Positions 1 to 6,684 of a stretch of DNA of 8,746 bases are shown piece after piece. The position numbers and the translations under genes were made by a program. Positions within the stretch are counted from its first letter, which is position 1. Every line of letters begins with the position of its first letter. The stretch is from Acidobacteriota bacterium (GTDB lineage Bacteria; Acidobacteriota; Thermoanaerobaculia; Gp7-AA8). Location: positions 1-8,746 of the forward strand of contig QHVX01000020.1 of assembly GCA_003222375.1 (NCBI GenBank), given 5' to 3'. The notes beneath the pieces were generated by a model. That model was not told the origin of the DNA, made no database searches, and worked only from the letters and a program-made list of their open reading frames with translations.

Positions 1-375
<375 letters not shown>

Positions 376-376
<1 letters not shown>

Positions 377-2265
377 CACTGCCCCGCCAGCAGCGACGCG
401 TGTGAATTCTTGGCGAGCCAATGGCCGTTCTCGCGCGCGACCAGATACGTGACGCGGTACCGCCGGCTCCATGGAGTAGTCCCCGATACTCCTTGAATGG
501 TCACGCGCATGTTGACCACCGCCGCGTCGCCAAGCATTTGCAGATGTTCCTGATCGTGCGTCGAGGAGAGGATCGTGACCGGCGGCGGCGCGGCGTACGA
601 GCGGAGGACATCGTCGAGAGTCATCACGCTGCCATCTGCGTTCGTATGGAAGTAGTCCGGCGCATAGAGCGACTTCATCGCATTGAGATCGCGCCGGAGG
701 CCGGCATCCGTCAATCGGTTGATGAAATCGATCACCGGCTCGGAATCCGAGGACGACGGCGTAAGTTTTTGCTCGATGCTTTGCCGGATCGCCTGTTTGC
801 GCTCGGCGGGCGTTGTCGTGTCGCGATCCAGCAGCTCCACCGCTTTTCGCGCAAGTTCCGCCGCTTTCGTGCGATCGCCGGAGGCGGCGTAAGCATCGGC
901 AAGGCTGTCGAAGGCGTTGGCCGATTCCGGATGCGCGTCGACGTTAATTTGAAACATCCGAATCGCGTCGGGGACACGGCCGCTTCCGAGAAGGTTGTAA
1001 CCGGCGAGGTTGATGACCTGCTCCGGCAGGGCAACTTGCCGCGCGGCCTTCAGAGCACTGTCGATCGATCCTTCCGCGATGGCGTTCGTCACGTCCGCCA
1101 ATTGCGGCGAAGGTGGCGATCCCGTTGTGTTGGAAGCGGAGATCGTCGCCGGCAATGGCGCATGGAGCGCATCGCGCGCTCTGGCGTCGCCTTTCAGATT
1201 CGCGTCCAGAAAATCGAGAGTCAGCCGATTGAATCGCGCGAATGTGTCCGCGACACTGCTGGCAACCTCGCGGCGCATTCCGGCGAGCGTCATCGCATAG
1301 CCTATGGACTGAAAATCGAAGTGATCGAGTTTCGGGTCCTCGAAGATCAGCATCGTGCGATCGGCGTTGCGCATGCCGTCCCACATGGCTGCGTCCTGCT
1401 GCGGAACCCAGGCCCGACGGATCAGATGCAGGACCGGAACGCGCACGGCGTCGAGGCTGTAGAAGGGATACGTGCGCCAGTTCTTGCCGGCGGTGTCGTT
1501 GAACAGCATGACGGTATCGAGCGACACGACCGCGTGGATGTCGCGATTCCGCATGGCCGCGCTCAAGGCCCAGCGGCCGCCGGCGCTGAAGCCGATGGCA
1601 CCGATGTTCGACAGATCGGCGGAGGAAAGCTCGTGCGCCGTCTGCAGCATGAACTCCGTGTCGTTCACTTTCGTCTCGATGTCGAACGGATGATCGGGCG
1701 GCATGCCGGCAAATTCGCCGAGTCGCGGCATTTGCATGACGACATACCCGTGACTGGCCAGATACTCCGGCGTCACATTCGCCAATGCCGCCGAGCCGAG
1801 GCTGTAAAGGATCAACGGAAATTTTCCGGCGGCCGGCGGAGCATCGCGCTGTGCGAGGGTTCTCAGCGCCTCCAGCTTCGTACGCTGTTCCGGTGTTGCG
1901 GTCCGGAGCAGCGGAAAGGCATACAACGCCGCGCGTGCTGCACGCTTTTGCGCTTCGCCGATGGGAACGACTCGCTCCTCTGCTCCCATGAGATCGATGT
2001 AATCGCCGAGGGTCAGCGCCGGAGCATTGGACGATGCGGCGGGATACCAAACGCTGATGCGCATCGGCCGCCCGCGCTCAACCGTGCGCGGCCGCCCGTC
2101 GAGATCGCGCGCGGTCCAATACGGACGCGTGTAGTCGTAACGATCGAGAAGGCGGTATCCGACTGCGTATTTCCCAGGGTCGAGCGGTCCCCAAATCGGC
2201 GGCGTAACGCCGAAGGCCGAAAGAGCAACGACGGTGAGTGCGACAGCGACAATCGTGGGGCGCAT
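376..2265 (-). CDS. Secreted alpha/beta hydrolase with TPR and NTF2/SnoaL-like C-terminal domains
   Basis: About 630 residues in three modules. Residue numbers count from a GTG at 2271; an ATG two codons later (2265) is preferred here, and neither has a clear RBS. A hydrophobic signal peptide covers about 5-22. The alpha/beta hydrolase (about 65-360) resembles platelet-activating-factor acetylhydrolase or dienelactone hydrolase families. Its nucleophile elbow is GFSAGG (227-232, Ser229). Likely partners are Asp252, 23 residues on as in PAF-acetylhydrolase, and His317 in LDHFDF. The usual oxyanion HG is YSLGS here. Two TPR-like helical pairs follow (about 414-485), with NLAGYNLLGSGRVPDAI and ANAFDSLADAYAASGD typical of hydrolases carrying C-terminal TPRs. 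Residues about 510-630 look like an NTF2/SnoaL-like fold. Expected activity is an extracytoplasmic esterase, lipase or amidase; the substrate is unknown. The stop overlaps the transporter start by one base, suggesting a linked function. Confidence 0.85.
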
Positions 2266-2299
2266 GAGCACGGACGTTAATGGCTGTGGTCAATGACAC

Positions 2300-2354
2300 C
2301 GCGACGGTTTGTCGCGAGCGGCCATTAGAGGGTATGAGCGGCACGCCGCTCGCG
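2300..2354. repeat. Nested inverted repeats in the intergenic gap (possible hairpins)
   Basis: Three stems are readable. CGCGAGCGGC (2313-2322) pairs perfectly with GCCGCTCGCG (2345-2354) across a 22-nt loop. GAGCGGC (2336-2342) competes for the same right arm with GCCGCTC (2345-2351). A separate 6-bp stem pairs 2300-2305 with 2311-2316 and shares bases with the first. No T-run follows on either strand, so this is not a canonical intrinsic terminator. It could still act as an mRNA 3'-end stabiliser or be the structured part of a repetitive element. The pairing is seen directly; the function is inference. Confidence 0.6.
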
Positions 2355-2359
2355 CCACG

Positions 2360-2385
2360 TTCTCTGTGTCCTCTGCGTCTCTGTG
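2360..2385 (-). repeat. Purine-rich tandem motif (three CRCAGAGRA-like units), probable dispersed intergenic repeat
   Basis: Read on the minus strand just after the Ntn hydrolase stop, three near-identical 8-9 nt units follow each other: CACAGAGA (2385-2378), CGCAGAGGA (2377-2369) and CACAGAGAA (2368-2360). CAGAGACGCAGAGG-type strings of this sort recur, from memory, as intergenic repeats in many GC-rich and other bacterial genomes. Their origin and function are not established to my knowledge. Together with the adjacent inverted repeats they account for most of the 119-bp gap between 2272 and 2390. No promoter with a convincing -35/-10 pair was seen in this gap. Confidence 0.5.
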
Positions 2386-2390
2386 GTGAA

Positions 2391-3494
2391 CTAACGCCGC
2401 ACGGCGCGGCCGCGCGGCACCTGCACGCAGACGTCGCCCTCCGGATGCATCGCGGTCTCGTGCTTGTCGTCATCGGTAGCATCGCGCAGCATGGGCGTTT
2501 GTGCGTATGCCGCGTAGACAAGTGCCGTATTGGCTTCGGAGCTGTAGTCGTCGACGAAAGCGGCCATGTCGCCCGAGCCATCGCCATTGATGTCGAGTGT
2601 CTTTACAGGGAAAGCACAGGCGCCATCGAACGAACCGAAGGACAGCGACCGCACGTTCGGATTTCGATCGGTTCTGAAGTAAACCGTCATTGCATTCGGA
2701 TCGTAGACGACGCTCCATTTTGTGTAATACGGCTGGTGAACGGCATCGAGGATCGTGAACGCGCGCTCCACTGCGTTCGCCGAAGGATCTGTCTGACGGA
2801 TCATCGAGGCGGCCTGCGCCAGGCGTTCCAGCGATCCAATTCCGGTCGGCACAGGGCGCGTGCCGCCGAAACCGGTAATGGTCCGCAGATACGCGATCGA
2901 GCGGTCGTAGGTGTCGTTGGTGAGGACCGCAAAGGGAAGTGTGCCGTCGTGATGCGCGACAATTGTTCCGCCCAGGTACTCGAATGTCACCGCCCGGCCG
3001 GTGCGGTCGCTGACGAGGTAATGAAGGCCCATCTGACCTGCGATTCGGATTTGGGCAGCGCGCTGCAGCACCTCGTCGATGTCCGCGGAAAGATCGAGCT
3101 GATATTGGATCCATTCCAGAATGCCGACCGAAGGACGGCTGTCGACCGCGGGATACTGCGTGTCGGCGAGGGCCATGAGCGCCACCACCAGGCCGGCCTC
3201 GTTCATGCCGCCGGTCGGAAACTCGCGGCCGTATTGATTGAGGGTGATGGAGGCAAAACGCGACGTCCATCGCGTCGGTCTCAGCGTCAACGACTCCTTT
3301 GACACGAGCCGTTTGTTGACCATCAGCATGCCGACGCCGGTGTCCCAGTCGTAATTTGCGCCGAACACGAACCGCCCGCCGGCGCTCATGCAGAACGTGG
3401 TGCAGGCAGCCTGCGCTCCAGACGCAAAGAGGACAATCGCCAACAAACTACATACGAATCTGATAGGAGACTTTGGCGAAGATCTGTCGTGCAT
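2391..3494 (-). CDS. Secreted choloylglycine hydrolase/penicillin V acylase-like Ntn hydrolase (linear amide C-N hydrolase)
   Basis: 367 residues. A signal peptide (about 12-29, ending SGAQA) is followed by Cys31 in CTTFC. In this family that cysteine becomes the N-terminal nucleophile after processing. Matching family landmarks are GANYDW (45-50, Asp49), GGMNEAGLVVA (96-106, Asn98), VLTND (190-194, Asn193) and LERLAQ with Arg224. The arginine normally found in the GRNxD motif is Ala46 here. A DINGDGSGD stretch (301-309) near the C-terminus resembles a calcium-binding loop but falls where family members carry a related conserved segment. The likely reaction is hydrolysis of a linear amide such as an N-acyl amino acid, acyl-homoserine lactone, bile-salt or penicillin-type bond in the periplasm or outside the cell; the substrate is not determinable. 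The start ATG has a strong AGAGGAG site and lies 47 bp inside the end of the upstream DUF5916 gene. Confidence 0.88.
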   Translation of the reverse strand: MHDRSSPKSPIRFVCSLLAIVLFASGAQAACTTFCMSAGGRFVFGANYDWDTGVGMLMVNKRLVSKESLTLRPTRWTSRFASITLNQYGREFPTGGMNEAGLVVALMALADTQYPAVDSRPSVGILEWIQYQLDLSADIDEVLQRAAQIRIAGQMGLHYLVSDRTGRAVTFEYLGGTIVAHHDGTLPFAVLTNDTYDRSIAYLRTITGFGGTRPVPTGIGSLERLAQAASMIRQTDPSANAVERAFTILDAVHQPYYTKWSVVYDPNAMTVYFRTDRNPNVRSLSFGSFDGACAFPVKTLDINGDGSGDMAAFVDDYSSEANTALVYAAYAQTPMLRDATDDDKHETAMHPEGDVCVQVPRGRAVRR

Positions 3495-5112
3495 CGTTGA
3501 TCACTCCTCTCTGCGTGCGCAGGATTTCTCCCGAGGGATCGAGACGCAGCGCGGGATCGTAGTTCTGTAGATTCCCGTTATAGCCGAGATAGAACGCACT
3601 GCCCGGGTTGATCGTGTAAGAAATCAGAAAATCTCCATTGAGGTTCTTCGTCGTCGCCAAAGAAGTGAACCGCGGTTCTGCGAGCACCGAAGCGTATTGA
3701 GCGATGACCCGTGCCGAGAGGCTGCGCGTGAACTGGTAATTCCACTTGCTGCGGATGATCTGATTCGTGAAGACCCGCGGCCCGCTGCGAGGCTGCTGTA
3801 GACGGTCGATGATGTATGTATTCTCGATCGAGAGCGCTGTTGTCGGATGCATCGTCAGCACGCTCTTGGCGTAGTCCTCGCCAGTGAGGAACGGAGCAGT
3901 GCCAGCCGGCGAGTCGTAGTTGATCGCTCCCTGATGATAGCCGCCGAAACGAAGGCTCACCGAGCGCGATATCTGTGTCGAAATATCGCCACCCGTCCAA
4001 TACATGACGAACGTACGCCGACTCGGCAGCGTGGAATAATCGACCGGCCGAAGCGTCTGATCCGTCCGGCCGGTGTAGATGTCGAAGACCGTGGACCGCC
4101 CGACTTTCGCATCGAGCTCGATGCCGAGGTTGCGGTCGAGCTGGTGGCCTGAAAACTCCCGGCTGACATGAAAGTAAGTCATCGGCCCCCACCACGCCAC
4201 GCGTTTTCCTTCCGGCCGAAACAGATAGCGAGCGAGCTGCATGACGCGTCGAATATCCGGCCGGCGATAGAAGCCGGCGCGCTGCACATAGCCGGGGCTC
4301 GCTTCGAAGTACCCGAGGTCATAGAAAAGGTGCTTGTCGTCGCGGGTGAGCTCCGCATCGACGGTGTGACCCGATGAATGAACAGCACCGGAATCAGTGC
4401 TGCCGGTCGCGCGGAACCGTCCATTCCAATTGTGAGGCAGCAGAAAGCGGCCGTCGACGCCCGCGACGCGATTCCCCTGACCGAAGAACGAGCGCTCGAT
4501 GACGATTGCGCCCAAGCGGTTTCCGGCGACGTCGCGTGCGAACCGCGCGACCGTGAACCTCGCCCGCTGGCCGGCCAGCGGACTGCCGGGCGAGGCGATC
4601 TCCCCCGGGGCTCGATCGTCTGCGATCAGAAGTCCAACGAGATTCGCACCCAGCTTTCCGGTGATGCGAACTCCGATGTGCGGGTCTTGAATGCGACGCG
4701 TGAAGAGGAGCGGCGAAGTGAGATGAAAGAAATCCGTGCTGTTGTCAGCGAACGCCGTCTGAAAGTAATCGGAGTTCTCGAGAAAGAACGGCCGCTTCTC
4801 GGGGAAGTAAACCTCGAATCGCTGATTGACCGTCACCTGCGGCTCGTCCGATTCGACCTGACTGAAGTCCGGATTGAGCGTGGCATCGACGACCAGCGAA
4901 TTGTGCACGATGAATTTCGAATCGATGCCGGTGCGGCTGGCGAGGTTCTGCTGCCGGAAACGTGGACCGGCAGCAGCAGCAAAGTCGATGTCGCGGAACG
5001 AACGCGCCAGGGCGTACGGCGTCAACTGAATGTTGCGGCTGGGCGTGACGTCCGCCAGTCCGGTCAAAGAAGCTTCTTGTGTCAGATATCCCTGCTGTTC
5101 GCGCGAGACCAA
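3448..5112 (-). CDS. C-terminal part of interrupted DUF5916 protein (predicted beta-barrel)
   Basis: This frame continues the gene at 5691-5119 after a single TAG codon, with no frame change. It carries most of the DUF5916 region. SRNIQLTPYALARSF (25-39, counted from the TTG at 5112) and NPDFSQVESDEPQVTVNQRF (80-99), followed by FPEKRPFFLEN, are highly characteristic. The remainder alternates short hydrophobic and polar strands, as in an outer-membrane beta-barrel, and ends in FAKVSYQIRM, a typical terminal strand. Ribosomes could in principle restart at TTG 5112, with GAGGAG 12 bases upstream. The product would lack a signal peptide and the sugar-binding-like domain, so it is unlikely to reach the outer membrane. 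The last 47 bases overlap the Ntn hydrolase gene, whose RBS sits inside this coding sequence. The biochemical role of DUF5916 proteins is not established. Confidence 0.8.
   Translation of the reverse strand: MVSREQQGYLTQEASLTGLADVTPSRNIQLTPYALARSFRDIDFAAAAGPRFRQQNLASRTGIDSKFIVHNSLVVDATLNPDFSQVESDEPQVTVNQRFEVYFPEKRPFFLENSDYFQTAFADNSTDFFHLTSPLLFTRRIQDPHIGVRITGKLGANLVGLLIADDRAPGEIASPGSPLAGQRARFTVARFARDVAGNRLGAIVIERSFFGQGNRVAGVDGRFLLPHNWNGRFRATGSTDSGAVHSSGHTVDAELTRDDKHLFYDLGYFEASPGYVQRAGFYRRPDIRRVMQLARYLFRPEGKRVAWWGPMTYFHVSREFSGHQLDRNLGIELDAKVGRSTVFDIYTGRTDQTLRPVDYSTLPSRRTFVMYWTGGDISTQISRSVSLRFGGYHQGAINYDSPAGTAPFLTGEDYAKSVLTMHPTTALSIENTYIIDRLQQPRSGPRVFTNQIIRSKWNYQFTRSLSARVIAQYASVLAEPRFTSLATTKNLNGDFLISYTINPGSAFYLGYNGNLQNYDPALRLDPSGEILRTQRGVINDARQIFAKVSYQIRM
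3504..3510 (-). promoter_or_regulatory. Strong RBS for the Ntn hydrolase, inside the DUF5916 3' end
   Basis: AGAGGAG on the minus strand lies 9 bases before the ATG at 3494. It fixes the start of the hydrolase gene and supports a genuine 47-bp same-strand overlap rather than a mis-set start. Confidence 0.7.
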
Positions 5113-5118
5113 GGGCCA

Positions 5119-5121
5119 CTA
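5119..5121 (-). other. In-frame TAG interrupting the DUF5916 gene
   Basis: Reading through on the minus strand gives ...KREET-stop-WPLVSREQQ.... Homologues, from memory, have a tyrosine directly before the WP in a run like E-x-S-Y-W-P, so TAC or TAT changed to TAG is the simplest explanation. There is no frame change and both flanks keep family signatures up to the stop. Options are a nonsense mutation (young pseudogene), a base error in the sequence, or suppression/readthrough. Confidence 0.85.
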
Positions 5122-5691
5122 CGTCTCCTCGCGTTTGCGTGCGATGGTCCGGCCTAACAGCAAGCCCCACTCCGAGCGCGTCGCAGCGAAGCGGATACTC
5201 TTGAATGGAACCGCGATCCAGACGACATAACCGGTCTCGGTGCGCCGTCCCTGCGAACGCCAGACCGTATCGAAGGTGGTGTCCGAGCCGCCATTCTCCG
5301 ACCAGATGGCGTCCTGCTGCACTCCTGCCGGATTGACAGTGAAGGCGTACGCGCGCTGGCGGTCATGGAATGTGTCGAGGTAGAGAGTGACGACGTCTTC
5401 GTCGGTGAGATTCTCGCGGCGCGTCATGTGTCCGCGAATCTGCGCCGGCTCATGGTCGAAGCAGACAAAAACAGCATAGAAGTTGTCGGCGTCATACGCG
5501 AGGTAGGCATCAGCCGCTTCGGTCGCCGGCTGTCCGTTATTGGGCTCGCGTTGAACGAAAGGGCCGACTTTGATCACGCTGGAGGCCACGCGAGCCGAGG
5601 GTGTCATGGTGACGAAGTCGTCGATGGTTGGCGCGACGACTGCGCGCGGAATCGTCACTGCGGCGGCGAGCGACATGGTCATCCACAGCAT
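5119..5691 (-). CDS. N-terminal part of interrupted DUF5916 protein: signal peptide and CBM9-like domain
   Basis: 190 residues ending at the TAG. A signal peptide covers about 1-20 (hydrophobic core, then AVVA). The rest is a family-9 carbohydrate-binding-like beta-sandwich. PTIDDF opens it (21-26), with YLAYDADNFYAVFVCFD at 63-79, DTFHDRQRAYAFTVNPAGVQ at 106-125 and the closing segment VWIAVPFKSIRF at 157-168. This is the usual first domain of DUF5916 proteins, and the barrel half follows in the same frame. The intact gene would encode about 747 residues, normal for the family. The ATG at 5691 has GGAG 8 bases upstream. If translation stops here the product is a secreted CBM9-like domain without a membrane anchor. 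Sugar binding by this domain is a family-level guess. Confidence 0.82.
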   Translation of the reverse strand: MLWMTMSLAAAVTIPRAVVAPTIDDFVTMTPSARVASSVIKVGPFVQREPNNGQPATEAADAYLAYDADNFYAVFVCFDHEPAQIRGHMTRRENLTDEDVVTLYLDTFHDRQRAYAFTVNPAGVQQDAIWSENGGSDTTFDTVWRSQGRRTETGYVVWIAVPFKSIRFAATRSEWGLLLGRTIARKREET

Positions 5692-5694
5692 CGC

Positions 5695-5862
5695 TCAAGC
5701 TCCGCTGCGATCGATCGCCATCAGCCAAAGCGACGACTCCGACTTGTTTTTGGCCGCATTGACCTGCGCGACCTGGTACACGATCTTGGTGCCGTCGGAG
5801 ATAAGCGACCATGCGGCAGTACGAAGCACGTCGTGGATCGTAGATACGATGGCGCGGCTCGA
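5695..5862 (-). pseudogene. Remnant resembling the N-terminus of an S9 prolyl-oligopeptidase-family peptidase
   Basis: A 55-codon stop-to-stop stretch fills most of the gap between the response regulator and the DUF5916 gene. It contains IHDVLRTAAWSLISDGTKIV, then YQVAQVN and SSLWLMAID. This matches the first propeller blade of S9 peptidases, where an SPDG-type turn is followed by a hydrophobic strand and an LWxxxxD strand; here the turn reads ISDG without the proline. There is no ATG at the front; only a GTG at 5829 is available, with no RBS. The frame closes with TGA three bases before the DUF5916 ATG. Catalytic parts of a peptidase are absent. It is probably the leftover of a deleted gene; a 44-residue leader peptide translated from the GTG is the less likely alternative. 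The assignment rests on one short segment. Confidence 0.5.
5837..5850. promoter_or_regulatory. 14-bp palindrome, possible operator
   Basis: ATCGTA-GA-TACGAT has perfect 6-bp arms around a 2-base centre. It lies in the gap upstream of the DUF5916 gene but inside the S9-like remnant, so it may be chance. Confidence 0.25.
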
Positions 5863-5874
5863 TCACGTCGATGT

Positions 5875-5904
5875 CACGAGCGGTCGTCAGGACGGCACGA
5901 GCGG
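5875..5904 (-). promoter_or_regulatory. Candidate LytTR binding site: two 9-bp direct repeats with a 12-bp spacer
   Basis: CCGCTCGTG on the minus strand occurs identically at 5904-5896 and 5883-5875, giving a 21-bp period (two helical turns). LytTR-domain regulators are known to bind paired 9-bp direct repeats with 12-13 bp spacers; the consensus I recall is [TA][AC][CA]GTTN[AG][TG]. Shifted by one base, ACCGCTCGT fits 8 of 9 positions and GCCGCTCGT fits 7 of 9. The pair sits directly after the stop of a LytTR gene and upstream of the DUF5916 gene, a plausible place to control the downstream genes. Binding is inferred. Confidence 0.45.
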
Positions 5905-6684
5905 CTATACGTCGAGGCCGGTCACCTCGCGGATGCGGGAGCGGTAACGGCGGCTCATCGTCAGCTTCGTTCCGTCGCGCAGGACGACGAACAGCGCGCC
6001 GCCGAAGCCGCGATACATCTCCAGAATCCTCTTGACGTTGACGATCGTCGCGCGGTGAATGCGCAGAAATCTGCGAGAGTCCAGCCGCTGCTCGACCTCG
6101 CTGATCGCCTCGCGGACGAGGTGGGATGCGCCGCCCGCGTGCAGGCGCACGTATTTGCCTTCCGCCTCGATCCAGTCGATTTCGTTGGCGGCGACGAGGA
6201 ACGTTCGATCGCGGGACTTGACCACGAAATGATCGAGCGGCTTCGGTTCGCTGTGAACTTTGGCCGCGACGCGCTCGAGCAGGCGCACGATGCGCGCTTC
6301 GGATTCATCATCTTCATCGTCGATCTTTCTCTTCGCGCGCCGAAGCGCTTCATGGAACCGCCGCCGGTCGAACGGTTTCATCACATAGTCCACGGCCTCG
6401 ACTTCGAAAGCGCGCACGGCGTATTCGTCGTGCGCGGTGACGAAGACGATCATCGGCAGGCGCTCAGACCGCAATCGCTGCAGGACCTCGAACCCGTTCG
6501 CACCGGGCATCTCGACGTCCAGAAGCAACAGATCGGGTTTGTGTTTTCGGACCGCTGCGACGGCTTCCAGACCGTTGACACACTCGCCGACGATGTCGAT
6601 CTCATCGTCGCCGGTGAGCAGTGTGCGGAGCTTCTGCCGCGCCAGCCGCTCGTCGTCAACGATCAGCGTTCGGATGTGTTTCAT
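5905..6684 (-). CDS. LytTR-family response regulator
   Basis: 259 residues, the usual length for a receiver plus LytTR DNA-binding protein. The receiver (about 4-120) has the acidic pair Asp10-Asp11, phospho-acceptor Asp56 in LLLLDVEMPG, Thr83 in FVTAHDEYAV and Lys103 in VMKPF. An acidic linker (IDDEDDESEA, 121-130) leads to the LytTR domain (about 152-255), with NEIDWIEAEGKYVRLH (167-182) and FLRIHRATIVNV (206-217) typical of the fold. It should be phosphorylated by the overlapping sensor kinase and act as a transcription factor in the cytoplasm. Its ATG lies 29 bp inside the kinase gene and has no close RBS, so translation probably depends on coupling. A LytTR-like direct repeat follows its TAG stop. 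Confidence 0.95.
   Translation of the reverse strand: MKHIRTLIVDDERLARQKLRTLLTGDDEIDIVGECVNGLEAVAAVRKHKPDLLLLDVEMPGANGFEVLQRLRSERLPMIVFVTAHDEYAVRAFEVEAVDYVMKPFDRRRFHEALRRAKRKIDDEDDESEARIVRLLERVAAKVHSEPKPLDHFVVKSRDRTFLVAANEIDWIEAEGKYVRLHAGGASHLVREAISEVEQRLDSRRFLRIHRATIVNVKRILEMYRGFGGALFVVLRDGTKLTMSRRYRSRIREVTGLDV

Noticed and set aside
421..2280. Long plus-strand open frame of about 619 codons opposite the alpha/beta hydrolase
   Set aside because: It is rich in Arg and His with no domain signature, and it mirrors a minus-strand gene with clear motifs. It is a GC-rich antisense shadow.
2313..2354. Intrinsic terminator for the Ntn hydrolase gene
   Set aside because: The stem is strong but no T-run follows it on the minus strand, and the loop is long.
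5113..5127. TAG reassigned as a sense codon genome-wide
   Set aside because: The Ntn hydrolase, response regulator and Ig/Calx-beta genes all end at TAG where their domains finish, so TAG works as a stop here.
5113..5127. A frameshift splitting the DUF5916 gene
   Set aside because: Codon-by-codon reading shows that both halves are in the same frame; only one stop codon separates them.
5537..5866. Minus-strand 109-codon frame covering the gap and the start of the DUF5916 gene
   Set aside because: It is in a different frame from both the DUF5916 gene and the S9-like remnant, and has low-complexity Arg-rich composition without motifs.
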